The notes under the pieces: model-generated
Told to the model about the DNA's origin: nothing
What the model saw: only the letters and a program-made list of their open reading frames with translations
Databases searched by the model: none
In this document: positions 14,789 through 23,167 of the stretch, piece by piece
Layout: each line of letters opens with the position of its first letter
Numbering within the stretch: position 1 is the first letter of the stretch
Made by a program: the position numbers and the translations under genes
Assembly: GCA_964355945.1 (NCBI GenBank)
Contig: CAYHGE010000055.1
Coordinates: 1-24,821, forward strand
DNA: 24,821 nt
Source of the DNA: CAIVAT01 sp964355945
GTDB taxonomy: Bacteria > Bacteroidota > Bacteroidia > Bacteroidales > FEN-979
Direction of reading: 5' to 3'

Positions 14789-16033
14789 ATGAAAAACACG
14801 CTGGTTCTTGAAAACATCAACATCTCACTGGTTTCCATCAGGAGCCATTTGCTGCGTACGATTCTTACAATTTTAATTATCTCCTTTGGAATCATGGCGC
14901 TGGTAGGCATCCTCACAGCCACGGATTCCATAAAATATTACCTCACACAGAACTTCTCCATGATGGGGTCAAACACACTGACGATCCGCAACCGGTCAAT
15001 GAATATCCACATGGGGGGAAGTAACCAGAAAGAAAAGAGATATGAACCCATCACGTTCAACCAGGCCCGGGAGTTCAAGGAACGATTTGATTTTCCCGCT
15101 TTTACTTCTGTGTTTACCCGTGCTACCGGAGTCGCAACGCTGAAATATGAAGACAGAAAAACCAACCCCAATGTTGGGGTAATCGGCGCCGACGAAAATT
15201 ATCTGATCACCTCGGGGGATGAAGTCGAATTTGGCCGCAACTTTACGGCCAATGAGGTCGATTATGGTTTCAGTTCTGCCATACTTGGGGCCTCCCTGGT
15301 TACTGACCTTTTCAAAAACAAGGAGGATCCTATCGGGAAAATAATTTCCATCGGCCCGGGAAAATTTAAAGTTATCGGAGTGTTGAAATCCAAAGGATCC
15401 AGCATGGGTTTCAGTGGAGACCGCACCTGTTTTATCCCGGTTACCAATGTCAGAGTAAATTTTCCGAGGCCAAACATGTCGTTCAATATCAATGTAATGG
15501 CAAAACGCCCGGAATTGGTTGACGCAGCCACCGGCGAAGCCACGGCAATCTTGCGGAATATCAGGAAAGTGCCGGTTGGAACTGAAGATACATTTGAAAT
15601 ATCTAAAAGCGATACCATTGCAAAGATGTTGATTGAGAATATTAAATATGTAACCATGGCAGCCACCATAATTGGATTCATCACCTTGCTCGGGGCAGCC
15701 ATCGGGTTGATGAACATCATGCTGGTATCCGTTACAGAAAGAACACGCGAAATCGGAATCCGAAAAGCAATAGGGGCCACCAAACGTGTGATTCGCAATC
15801 AATTCCTGGTCGAATCAATCGTTATAGGCCAGCTGGGCGGATTGCTTGGAATCGTGCTTGGAATCCTGGTTGGGAATGTAATCTCCCTGCTCATTGGCAG
15901 TGCTTTCATCGTGCCGTGGATATGGATTTTAACAGGGGTTGTCCTCTGTTTTGCAGTTGCTTTGATCAGCGGGATCATACCGGCAAGGAAGGCTGCAAAT
16001 CTTGACCCGATCGAGTCACTCCGTTACGAATAA
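14789..16033 (+). CDS. MacB/FtsX-type ABC transporter permease
   Basis: This 414-residue inner-membrane protein has the MacB architecture: one N-terminal membrane segment (about 22-44), a large periplasmic domain (about 45-280), and three C-terminal membrane segments (about 288-315, 340-365, 373-397). The cytoplasmic coupling motif 'TERTREIGIRKAIGA' follows the second segment, and the C-terminus 'GIIPARKAANLDPIESLRYE' is the classical ending. Such permeases use an ATPase partner to move the periplasmic domain, for export of lipoproteins, peptides or drugs. No ATPase gene lies next to it here, so the partner is presumably elsewhere. The gene is between upp and the helicase, spaced 8 and 5 bp. 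Confidence 0.93.
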   Translation: MKNTLVLENINISLVSIRSHLLRTILTILIISFGIMALVGILTATDSIKYYLTQNFSMMGSNTLTIRNRSMNIHMGGSNQKEKRYEPITFNQAREFKERFDFPAFTSVFTRATGVATLKYEDRKTNPNVGVIGADENYLITSGDEVEFGRNFTANEVDYGFSSAILGASLVTDLFKNKEDPIGKIISIGPGKFKVIGVLKSKGSSMGFSGDRTCFIPVTNVRVNFPRPNMSFNINVMAKRPELVDAATGEATAILRNIRKVPVGTEDTFEISKSDTIAKMLIENIKYVTMAATIIGFITLLGAAIGLMNIMLVSVTERTREIGIRKAIGATKRVIRNQFLVESIVIGQLGGLLGIVLGILVGNVISLLIGSAFIVPWIWILTGVVLCFAVALISGIIPARKAANLDPIESLRYE

Positions 16034-16038
16034 CTTGA

Positions 16039-17475
16039 ATGGATCTTACGCAGGTCATCACCATGCTGCGTGAGGAGTTTCCTTACGATCCTACGGAAGG
16101 GCAGGACAAGTTGCTGGGAGAATTGGCTGTTTTTTTAACCATCTCCTGGCGACAGCAAAATGCGTTGTTTGTCCTCCGCGGATTTGCAGGAACAGGAAAG
16201 ACCACAGTCGTAAAAGCGCTTGTCGATGTCCTTCCCAAAATAGGCAAAAGAACCGCATTACTGGCTCCAACCGGACGTGCGGCAAAAGTGCTTACGAGTT
16301 ATACCAGGAAAGAGGCAAATACCATCCACCGTAAAATTTATTTTGCACGCACCAACAAGGACGGGCTCATTGAATTGAAACTCCAGACGAATTATCACAA
16401 GCATACTTTGTTCATTGTTGATGAAGCTTCGATGATCCAGCATGCAATGTCAGCCGAAGGAGCATTATTCTCTGCCCGGAATCTCCTGGATGACCTGTTC
16501 CAGTTCGTATATGGCGGAGAGAATTGCCGTATGCTCTTTATCGGCGATACAGCCCAGTTGCCTCCCGTCGGCCTGGATCATAGTCCGGCCCTCGACCACG
16601 AATTTCTGAAACGGGCTTTCCACCTGAACCTTGATACTTTTGAATTAACAGAAGTCGTTCGGCAGGCCAAAGAATCAGGAATATTGGTCAATGCAACACT
16701 GGTTAGACAGCAGATACAAAATCAAAAAGTTGAATTCCCGGTATTTTCAATTTCCGGGTACAAAGATGTTTGCCGGCTTAATGGCCAGGATCTTGAAGAT
16801 TCGTTGAATGATGCATGGTCAGGATCTCAAAAGCAGAACAGTGTGGTGATCTGCCGTTCAAATAAGCGTGCAAATATCTATAACAGGGAGATTCGCCGCA
16901 GGATCCTCTTTTTTGAAGAGGAGATTTCATCCGGCGATTTTCTGATGGTGGTAAAGAACAACTATTTCTGGTTACCCCTGGAATCCACTGCCGGCTTCGT
17001 CGCCAATGGCGATATTGTTGAATTGCTCAGAATCCGTAATGTTGAGGAACTTTATGGGTTCCGGTTTGCCGATGTTACCATCCGCTTTCTTGATTACCCG
17101 GAGGAAAAGGAAATTGATGTGAAAATCATCCTCGACACCCTGATGTCTGAATCTGCGGCCTTGACACAGGCAGATAACAACAGGCTTTTTCAAGCCGTTA
17201 TGGCTGATTTTCAGGATATCCCTTCACGTCGTGAACGAATGGAAAAGGTTAAGGCAAGTCCATATTTCAACGCACTTCAAGTCAAGTTTGCCTATGCCCT
17301 CACCTGTCATAAAACCCAGGGGGGGCAATGGGATACCGTCTTTATCGACCAGGGGTACCTTACCGATCAGATGCTGAACCTGGAATTTCTCCGCTGGCTC
17401 TATACCGCAGTGACCCGGGCAACAAAAAAACTCTTTCTGATAAATTTTGAAGATAGATTTTTCTCCGGTTCCTGA
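16039..17475 (+). CDS. RecD-like ATP-dependent DNA helicase
   Basis: This 478-residue superfamily 1 helicase has Walker A GFAGTGKT (48-55), motif Ia APTGRAAK (76-83), Walker B/motif II VDEASM (127-132), motif III GDTAQLPPVG (169-178), motif IV-like ELTEVVRQ (202-209), the UvrD_C_2 segment 'YALTCHKTQGGQWDTVFID' near residue 420, and the terminal 'RWLYTAVTRATKKLFLI'. It is short compared with RecD2, lacking its long N-terminal helix-hairpin domains, and matches the compact AAA_30-type helicases common in Bacteroidota. It probably unwinds DNA during repair; the partner is unknown. Its TGA at 17473-17475 lies inside the left target-duplication candidate of the MITE that follows. Confidence 0.93.
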   Translation: MDLTQVITMLREEFPYDPTEGQDKLLGELAVFLTISWRQQNALFVLRGFAGTGKTTVVKALVDVLPKIGKRTALLAPTGRAAKVLTSYTRKEANTIHRKIYFARTNKDGLIELKLQTNYHKHTLFIVDEASMIQHAMSAEGALFSARNLLDDLFQFVYGGENCRMLFIGDTAQLPPVGLDHSPALDHEFLKRAFHLNLDTFELTEVVRQAKESGILVNATLVRQQIQNQKVEFPVFSISGYKDVCRLNGQDLEDSLNDAWSGSQKQNSVVICRSNKRANIYNREIRRRILFFEEEISSGDFLMVVKNNYFWLPLESTAGFVANGDIVELLRIRNVEELYGFRFADVTIRFLDYPEEKEIDVKIILDTLMSESAALTQADNNRLFQAVMADFQDIPSRRERMEKVKASPYFNALQVKFAYALTCHKTQGGQWDTVFIDQGYLTDQMLNLEFLRWLYTAVTRATKKLFLINFEDRFFSGS

Positions 17476-17476
17476 C

Positions 17477-17617
17477 CAGAGGTTGTCTCAAAAGTCTGAA
17501 TATTTATTTTTACCGCAAAGACGCCAGGACGCCAAGACGCAAATGGTTGAATACCAAGAATTTTATTTTTTGCGCCTTTGCGCCTTCGCGGTGAAAAATT
17601 ACTTTTGTGACACCCTG
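17477..17617. mobile_element. MITE-like element, 141 bp, with TIRs and candidate 5-bp duplication
   Basis: The ends are imperfect inverted repeats: left CAGAGGTTGTCTCAAAAGT (17477-17495), right ACTTTTGTGACACCCTG (17601-17617), matching at 14 of 17 positions in the inner part. CTGAC flanks both sides (17472-17476 and 17618-17622), a possible target duplication. Inside is a second inverted repeat (17507-17598), with octamers GACGCCAG, GACGCCAA and GACGCAAA in the left arm and GCGCCTTT/GCGCCTTC in the right, bounded by T and A runs. It carries no gene. It resembles the widespread ACCGCAAAGACGC intergenic repeats (recalled). It may act as a two-way terminator between the converging genes. Confidence 0.75.
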
Positions 17618-17627
17618 CTGACGATTG

Positions 17628-18527
17628 TTACCAGCCAAGCAACGTAATCCCCACAGTAAACGGATACAACTCCGGCCCCTGGTCTTTCTGGAACATCTGT
17701 GTTAAGGAGTAAGTGCTGAACAGGTTGAGATGTGACCAACCAACGCGAAATGCAGCATCCAGTTTGAAAGGGCTCAGATGGAAGGCACCACGATCCTGAA
17801 CAGAATGATGTTCCACCTCATAATCGGCCACTTTGTTTCCTTGTTCATCAACGAGGGAATATGCTTCACCTTCGTTTTCATAAACCTGTTTGGTGTATGA
17901 CCCGATACGCACACCTGCAATTACCCCAAGCGTTACATGAAAACTGCTTAACCTCCGGTATGGATTGGTCTGATATTCAAAGAAGATTGGCAGGTTCAGG
18001 TATGAGGTAACCAGTTTGTTGACCTTCAGTTTCACCGGATTCCCTTGTGAATCCTCAACTTTAAACGCAACAAGCGTGGATGAATCCTGAAGCATGACAT
18101 AGTTGTCAGTAAAGTAGTAGTTGCTGATCTGAAATCCTAGTCCAGTTGTAAATCCGATCTTGTTTTTGTATAAGTTGAGATTAAGTTCAAATGGATTAAT
18201 GTTCACTGTTATTGACCGTGCAGTGTTCATATTCATGTATGGATAATCAGGATTGAAATTCATGTCAAAGTCCGGCGTGACATAACCACTTACCCCAAGT
18301 TCAAAGCCTGCCCAATGGCCGTTATATTTGTTCTTATTCTTGCAAAATGGAAAATCCTCCATGCTGAAGTCGTCCATGGCACAGGAAAATTTATTCATCC
18401 GGGCTGTGTCATACATCGGCCATCCATGTTTATGACGGGAGTGTTTCTTTTCATCCTGTGCGTTGATATTCAATGAGATAGAGAATAGTATTGCAAATGC
18501 AAGGGTGGTTTTTAATATGGTTTTCAT
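17628..18527 (-). CDS. Outer-membrane beta-barrel protein
   Basis: This 299-residue protein starts with a signal peptide (MKTILKTTLAFAILFSISLN..., cleavage near INA/QD at residue 23). After a His-rich 'KKHSRHKHGW' and a Met/Asp-rich stretch with two Cys (C49, C62), the protein is a run of alternating hydrophobic strands, such as 'GHWAGFELGVSGYVT', 'IGFTTGLGFQISNYYF', 'SYLNLPIFFEYQT' and 'FHVTLGVIAGVRIGSY'. It ends in an aromatic residue ('VGITLLGW'), as outer-membrane barrels do. This fits the PorT/OMP_b-brl_2 type barrel of about 200-250 residues common in Bacteroidota. Function unknown. The stop is 10 bp from the MITE. Confidence 0.82.
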   Translation of the reverse strand: MKTILKTTLAFAILFSISLNINAQDEKKHSRHKHGWPMYDTARMNKFSCAMDDFSMEDFPFCKNKNKYNGHWAGFELGVSGYVTPDFDMNFNPDYPYMNMNTARSITVNINPFELNLNLYKNKIGFTTGLGFQISNYYFTDNYVMLQDSSTLVAFKVEDSQGNPVKLKVNKLVTSYLNLPIFFEYQTNPYRRLSSFHVTLGVIAGVRIGSYTKQVYENEGEAYSLVDEQGNKVADYEVEHHSVQDRGAFHLSPFKLDAAFRVGWSHLNLFSTYSLTQMFQKDQGPELYPFTVGITLLGW

Positions 18528-18606
18528 AAATGCATCATATTTAAGTTAGACATTATTGGACACATGACGCAAATAAACAGGAAATGTTACAAGGGGCCAA
18601 AATAAA

Positions 18607-20397
18607 TCAGGAGTCAAGTTTAAGCACCGCAAGGAATGCTTTCTGGGGCACTTCTACATTGCCTATCTGGCGCATGCGTTTCTTTCCTTTTTTCTGTTTT
18701 TCAAGTAACTTACGTTTACGGGTGATGTCTCCACCGTAGCATTTAGCAGTAACATCTTTCCTGAGAGCTTTCACTGTTTCCCTGGAGATTACCTTGGCGC
18801 CAATGGCAGCCTGAATGGCAACATCGTATTGCTGTCTGGGGATAAATTCCTTTAATTTTTCACAAAAACGACGGCCGAAATCATACGCATTATTTCTTGT
18901 TATCAGCGCCGACAGAGCATCGACGATCTCTCCATTGAGGAGAATGTCTAATTTAATGAGGTCAGCGGTTTGCCAACCTGAGGGATGGTAATCAAAGGAA
19001 GCGTAACCTTTTGAGATGCTTTTTAATTTATCATAAAAATCAAACACGATTTCACCAAGTGGCAGTTCAACAGTCAACTCAATTCGATCGGTTGTCAGAT
19101 AGACCTGGTTTTTCAGAATACCGCGTTTGCCAACGCACAGTGTCATGATCGAACCGATATATTCTGATTTTGTAATAATATTGGCCGTAATGGTGGGCTC
19201 TTCGATTTTGGTAATATGGTTAGGCTCAGGCAATCCGGATGGATTATATACATCCAGCATCTCTCCTTTGGTGGTGTAAACTTTATATGACACGTTGGGT
19301 ACCGTGGTGATCACATCCATGTCGAATTCACGGTCAAGCCGTTCCTGAACAATCTCCATGTGAAGGAGTCCAAGGAAACCGCATCGGAAACCAAAGCCAA
19401 GTGCAGCAGAGGCCTCGGGTTCGAAAGAAAGTGCTGCATCGTTCAGCCTCAGCTTCTCAAGGGAATCGCGCAAAACTTCATAATCATCCGCATCAGTCGG
19501 ATAGATTCCGGCGAAAACCATCGGTTTCACCCCAAGGAATCCTTCTATAATCTCAGTACACGGTCTGCTTACATGGGTAATGGTATCGCCAACCTGAACC
19601 TCCTTGCTATTTTTTATTCCTGAAATGATATAGCCGACATCCCCTGCATAAACAGTGTTGCGAACCTCCTGCTTCATGCGCAGGATTCCAACCTCATCCG
19701 CCCGGTAGTCCATTCCTGTTGCCACAAATTTCACATGGTCTCCTTTTTTTATGGAGCCGTTAAAAATCCGGAAATAGGCCACGACACCCCTGAAAGGGTT
19801 GAACAATGAGTCAAAGATCAGCGCTTGCAACGGTGCTTCAGGATCCCCTTTCGGGCAGGGGATCCGGCTGATAATGGCTTCCAGTACCTGGTCGATCCCA
19901 ATTCCTGCTTTCGCACTAACAGCCAGTATCTCATCATGATCGCATCCCAGTAGGTCCACAATCTGGTCTTTTACTTCTTCAATCATGGCAGCATCCATGT
20001 CGATTTTATTCAAAACAGGGATGATGGTCAGATTATGGTCAATGGCCAGATAAAGATTTGAAATGGTCTGGGCCTGAATCCCCTGGGTTGCATCAACCAC
20101 AAGAAGTGCACCTTCACATGCGGCAATGGCCCGCGAAACTTCATAAGAAAAGTCAACGTGCCCGGGAGTGTCAATCAGGTTCAGAACGTAATCTTCGCCA
20201 TTATGCAGAAAATTCATCTGTATCGCATGGCTCTTGATCGTTATTCCCCGCTCACGCTCGAGGTCCATGTCATCGAGCACCTGTTCCCTGGAATCACGTT
20301 CAGAAACAGTATCAGTCCACTGCAGCAGACGATCTGCCAGGGTCGATTTGCCATGATCTATGTGGGCAATTATACAGAAGTTGCGGAGATTTTTCAC
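18607..20397 (-). CDS. lepA: Elongation factor 4
   Basis: This 596-residue translational GTPase binds the ribosome and helps under stress or in initiation. GTPase motifs are G1 AHIDHGKST (11-19), G2 RGITI (50-54), G3 DTPGH (76-80), G4 NKID (130-133) and G5 in 'AVSAKAG'. The C-terminal LepA-specific domain ends in 'KRMRQIGNVEVPQKAFLAVL', the family signature. Length is normal. The start codon is GTG at 20397 (plus-strand CAC), and it gives the standard N-terminus 'KNLRNFCIIAHIDHGK'. The stop of the type IX cargo gene is only 19 bp upstream, with a -7 promoter box in that gap, so the gene may have its own start site close to the GTG. Confidence 0.98.
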   Translation of the reverse strand: MKNLRNFCIIAHIDHGKSTLADRLLQWTDTVSERDSREQVLDDMDLERERGITIKSHAIQMNFLHNGEDYVLNLIDTPGHVDFSYEVSRAIAACEGALLVVDATQGIQAQTISNLYLAIDHNLTIIPVLNKIDMDAAMIEEVKDQIVDLLGCDHDEILAVSAKAGIGIDQVLEAIISRIPCPKGDPEAPLQALIFDSLFNPFRGVVAYFRIFNGSIKKGDHVKFVATGMDYRADEVGILRMKQEVRNTVYAGDVGYIISGIKNSKEVQVGDTITHVSRPCTEIIEGFLGVKPMVFAGIYPTDADDYEVLRDSLEKLRLNDAALSFEPEASAALGFGFRCGFLGLLHMEIVQERLDREFDMDVITTVPNVSYKVYTTKGEMLDVYNPSGLPEPNHITKIEEPTITANIITKSEYIGSIMTLCVGKRGILKNQVYLTTDRIELTVELPLGEIVFDFYDKLKSISKGYASFDYHPSGWQTADLIKLDILLNGEIVDALSALITRNNAYDFGRRFCEKLKEFIPRQQYDVAIQAAIGAKVISRETVKALRKDVTAKCYGGDITRKRKLLEKQKKGKKRMRQIGNVEVPQKAFLAVLKLDS

Positions 20398-20402
20398 GGG
20401 TG

Positions 20403-20410
20403 CAAAGATA
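20403..20410 (-). promoter_or_regulatory. lepA -7 box (TATCTTTG) next to the GTG start
   Basis: Read on the minus strand, TATCTTTG matches TAnnTTTG and ends 5 bp before the lepA GTG. If used, transcription would start at or within a base or two of the start codon, giving a leaderless message. The -33 position has only a weak match (TTAC 19 bp upstream). Confidence 0.45.
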
Positions 20411-20416
20411 AGAAAT

Positions 20417-23035
20417 CTACCTCAGAATTGTAACAGTGCCATGAAGATTTCGCTTTGTCGCTCCGCCAAGGGTTATTTCGAACACATCGCAGGTGTAAAA
20501 ATAGGTGCCATCACTGCAAGGCTGCTTTGTGGTTTTATCAGTGCCATCCCATTGAATGGCTGGATCCTGGGTTTCGAAAACCATCCTGCCCCAACGATCA
20601 AAAATCTTCATTTCAACATTGTTTACAGAGGTATAGCCCGGAAAAGGAATGAAATAATCATTGGTGCCATCCCCGTTTGGTGTGAAAATGTTCGGCAGCG
20701 AAAAGCGACATCCGAGGAATTCAGAGAGATCTATACAAATAATGCTACTCATGTCGCTTTGGTTACCAACTGAATCGACGGCAATAATGCCATAACAGCC
20801 CACAATTGTATTGGATTGTTTGTGGTTGTAAACAGTGTCCATGGGGTTGAGAATGGAGTCAATGAGGATTGGTTCTCCTTGAATCTGAGTAAAATAGATG
20901 TAATACTTTGCAATGTCTGCCGGGCAACTGTCAGGAGGCCTCGACCATGAAAGCACATTGGTTGATTCCTCACAAATGGATTTTACGGTAAGAAGGGGAG
21001 GACAGGGTGGTACATTGTCAACCGGAACTGCGCACAGTTCCTGCGAGAAGTTAATGATCGGGTCAACAAAACCAGGTGCAGAATAGTTTCCCACACTTTT
21101 CACCTTGTAACAATAGGTGAGACCATTCACTAGTCCTTTGTCGTTATATAAGGGAATGTTGCTTGTTCCAATCGAATCATACGTGCTGCCATCAGGGCCT
21201 TTGCGGTAAATTACAAACTGATGGTTGGCCCATGGAACGTTGTTGTTCCAGGTTAATCTGATCATTTTATCTGTAGGCCCCGCGGATACAAAGATGGTCG
21301 AGGCAACCTGTGATGACCCGACAAGAAAGCGATTTCCCGGCGTAACATTATACAGGTCAATTCTGTACAGGTAGGAGTAGAGAGATGTGTTAAGTGCTGA
21401 TTGAATCAGAATAGTGTCATTCAGATTTGAAAGTGAATCTATCGGCATATACAATCCGGGGGCATCTGACCTGGATCGTAAGACGAGGTATTTATATGGC
21501 CCGGGAATTTGTACCGTATCAAGTTCGGTTGGTTTAGACCACGCAACATAGATCGATCCGGTTTGCTCATCCGTTAGGTTAATACTTGCATTGGTAATCA
21601 CAGCCAGGTCCTTTTTCAGCGTAGCGCATGCTTCATTTGAGGCGTAACTTTCAGCTTTGTCAGGGTAGTAAGCCACCACCAGGTAGCAGTATTTCAGACC
21701 ACGCAACAGCCCGGCTCCTTTGTTGTCATCAAGATACGAAGTCGTTGAAATGTCGGTTAATACATCAATTCTTGAATATCCCAAATATAAAGGAACCCCG
21801 GATTCACAGTATCCGGGAACATAGCCGGTTGAGTCTGCCTTGCAGTAAATGTAATACCCGCTGGCATTTAAACATTGGTAATTGTCCCAGCTTAAGGCAA
21901 TATTGTTTCCCATGGGAGCTGTCGCAAGATTTTTTGGTGCGGGCCCGATTACCCGGATGTTGACAGTTTTTATGGAAACAAGGCTGACTGGCTTGCCGTC
22001 ATCCTTGGCTTTGAAAAACACCTGGTATGGGCGGTTTTTTACATGGTTGCAAACTGTATTCCACCGGAACATGGTTCGGGTATGTCCGTAACCTATTGAA
22101 GGGTTTGAGTCCATGGAAGCAGGGCTTTCAGCAAGAATAAAGGGTCCTCCCGTTCCGGTAAGGGTAACATAATTGCTGTCTGGGTCAAATGCCCTGACGG
22201 GAAACCGAAGGTTTTTACCTGCTTCAATACATGTATCTGTTACAGTTTCGATAACAGGCGGCCTGTTATCACAGGCAACCACTATGATTTGCATATCTCG
22301 CAGAACACTCCCGATTTTTATTCCGTTCCGCCACTCTTCAATCAGGATTGCGATGTTGTATTCCCCCTGCTGTTGCGGGCTGTCCCAGATAAGGTCGCCT
22401 GTGATGGCATTCAAAGTCAGACTGTTCGATGCCTGTGGGTATGTGTATCCCGGGATGATCTGCCCGAGCGCTCCGCGGCAGGGTACCAGCTTGTATGACA
22501 GACTGTCGCCATCCACATCATACGCTCCCGGGTTATGGTAAAATACCTGGTTAACGCATCCATTGTCAACCGGAGGCATGAGAAGTACCGGTGAATTATC
22601 ATAACCGCCGATGAAAGGACTGATGGTCAGCTCGGAATAAATGAATAAGGGGGTATTGATTGAATTGGGAATGTTGATAATCCCTCCGTTGCGGTTGGGA
22701 TCTTCAACAGAAATCGTAAAGGTGGCTGAACCACGAAAATCATGTTCTCCAACGTATTTGTTGTACGTTATGTCGTCAGGAAGATTATATAGCTCCACTC
22801 TCCGGATCTCGGTGGAAGTGTTATCCCCCCAGTTAACCAGCAAAAAGTCGCGATAGGCATTGGCAGGACTTGGGGTAAATGTGTAAGAGATAATGGTGAT
22901 TTCATACGTGTAATCCGTTAAATGCCTGAAAGTGATCTCAGCAGCCCGCTGATGCGTGGCAAAAACCAACACAGGGGCTGTAACAAGTGGAAGCATTAAG
23001 ATCAAAAACAGGTACAGCCTTAATCGTCTGGACAT
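20417..23035 (-). CDS. Secreted multidomain protein with type IX secretion sorting domain
   Basis: This 872-residue protein has a signal peptide (basic MSRRLRLY then hydrophobic to about A26). The N-terminal part has a PKD-like 'LLVNWGDNTST'. The middle has a 'DNRPPVIETVTDTCIEAGKNL' domain and several fibronectin-type III-like units, for example 'KNLATAPMGNNIALSWDNYQ' and 'MIRLTWNNNVPW'. The last 98 residues (775-872) are a gliding-motility-type C-terminal domain: 'IFTPNGDGTNDYF', 'MKIFDRWGRMVFETQDP', 'WDGTDKTTKQPCSDGTYFY'. That domain sends proteins through the type IX secretion system. The likely role is a surface adhesin or glycan-binding protein. No enzyme motif is seen. The gene is 19 bp upstream of lepA, and a promoter box lies before it. 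Confidence 0.9.
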   Translation of the reverse strand: MSRRLRLYLFLILMLPLVTAPVLVFATHQRAAEITFRHLTDYTYEITIISYTFTPSPANAYRDFLLVNWGDNTSTEIRRVELYNLPDDITYNKYVGEHDFRGSATFTISVEDPNRNGGIINIPNSINTPLFIYSELTISPFIGGYDNSPVLLMPPVDNGCVNQVFYHNPGAYDVDGDSLSYKLVPCRGALGQIIPGYTYPQASNSLTLNAITGDLIWDSPQQQGEYNIAILIEEWRNGIKIGSVLRDMQIIVVACDNRPPVIETVTDTCIEAGKNLRFPVRAFDPDSNYVTLTGTGGPFILAESPASMDSNPSIGYGHTRTMFRWNTVCNHVKNRPYQVFFKAKDDGKPVSLVSIKTVNIRVIGPAPKNLATAPMGNNIALSWDNYQCLNASGYYIYCKADSTGYVPGYCESGVPLYLGYSRIDVLTDISTTSYLDDNKGAGLLRGLKYCYLVVAYYPDKAESYASNEACATLKKDLAVITNASINLTDEQTGSIYVAWSKPTELDTVQIPGPYKYLVLRSRSDAPGLYMPIDSLSNLNDTILIQSALNTSLYSYLYRIDLYNVTPGNRFLVGSSQVASTIFVSAGPTDKMIRLTWNNNVPWANHQFVIYRKGPDGSTYDSIGTSNIPLYNDKGLVNGLTYCYKVKSVGNYSAPGFVDPIINFSQELCAVPVDNVPPCPPLLTVKSICEESTNVLSWSRPPDSCPADIAKYYIYFTQIQGEPILIDSILNPMDTVYNHKQSNTIVGCYGIIAVDSVGNQSDMSSIICIDLSEFLGCRFSLPNIFTPNGDGTNDYFIPFPGYTSVNNVEMKIFDRWGRMVFETQDPAIQWDGTDKTTKQPCSDGTYFYTCDVFEITLGGATKRNLHGTVTILR

Positions 23036-23064
23036 AAAGGTCGGATGGCAATGGAAAATATTGC

Positions 23065-23072
23065 CAAAAGTA
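23065..23072 (-). promoter_or_regulatory. -7 box (TACTTTTG) of the type IX cargo gene
   Basis: Read on the minus strand, TACTTTTG matches TAnnTTTG and ends 29 bp before the ATG at 23035. The -33 element is not clear. It is divergent from the rel promoter 38-70 bp away. Confidence 0.45.
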
Positions 23073-23110
23073 ATAATTTTCTTCCCCCTGAAGGAGATAA
23101 TGAGCCATTA

Positions 23111-23142
23111 TTTCAATTCATTCTAAATTTTAAGTAATTTTG
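23111..23142 (+). promoter_or_regulatory. rel promoter (TTTC-N20-TAATTTTG)
   Basis: TTTC (23111-23114), a 20-bp spacer and TAATTTTG (23135-23142) match the Bacteroidota promoter except for one -33 base. The -7 box ends 25 bp before the rel ATG at 23168. Confidence 0.6.
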
Positions 23143-23167
23143 CATCCTATTCAGAAAATAGCCGGAA

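Noticed and set aside
14996..15802. A 268-codon minus-strand frame opposite the ABC permease
   Set aside because: The plus strand encodes a complete MacB-type permease with clear motifs here, and the antisense frame has no recognisable family, so it is a shadow of the real gene.
17447..17647. A 66-codon plus-strand frame over the helicase end and the MITE
   Set aside because: It is made of the helicase C-terminus in another frame plus the repeat element, with no gene-like features.
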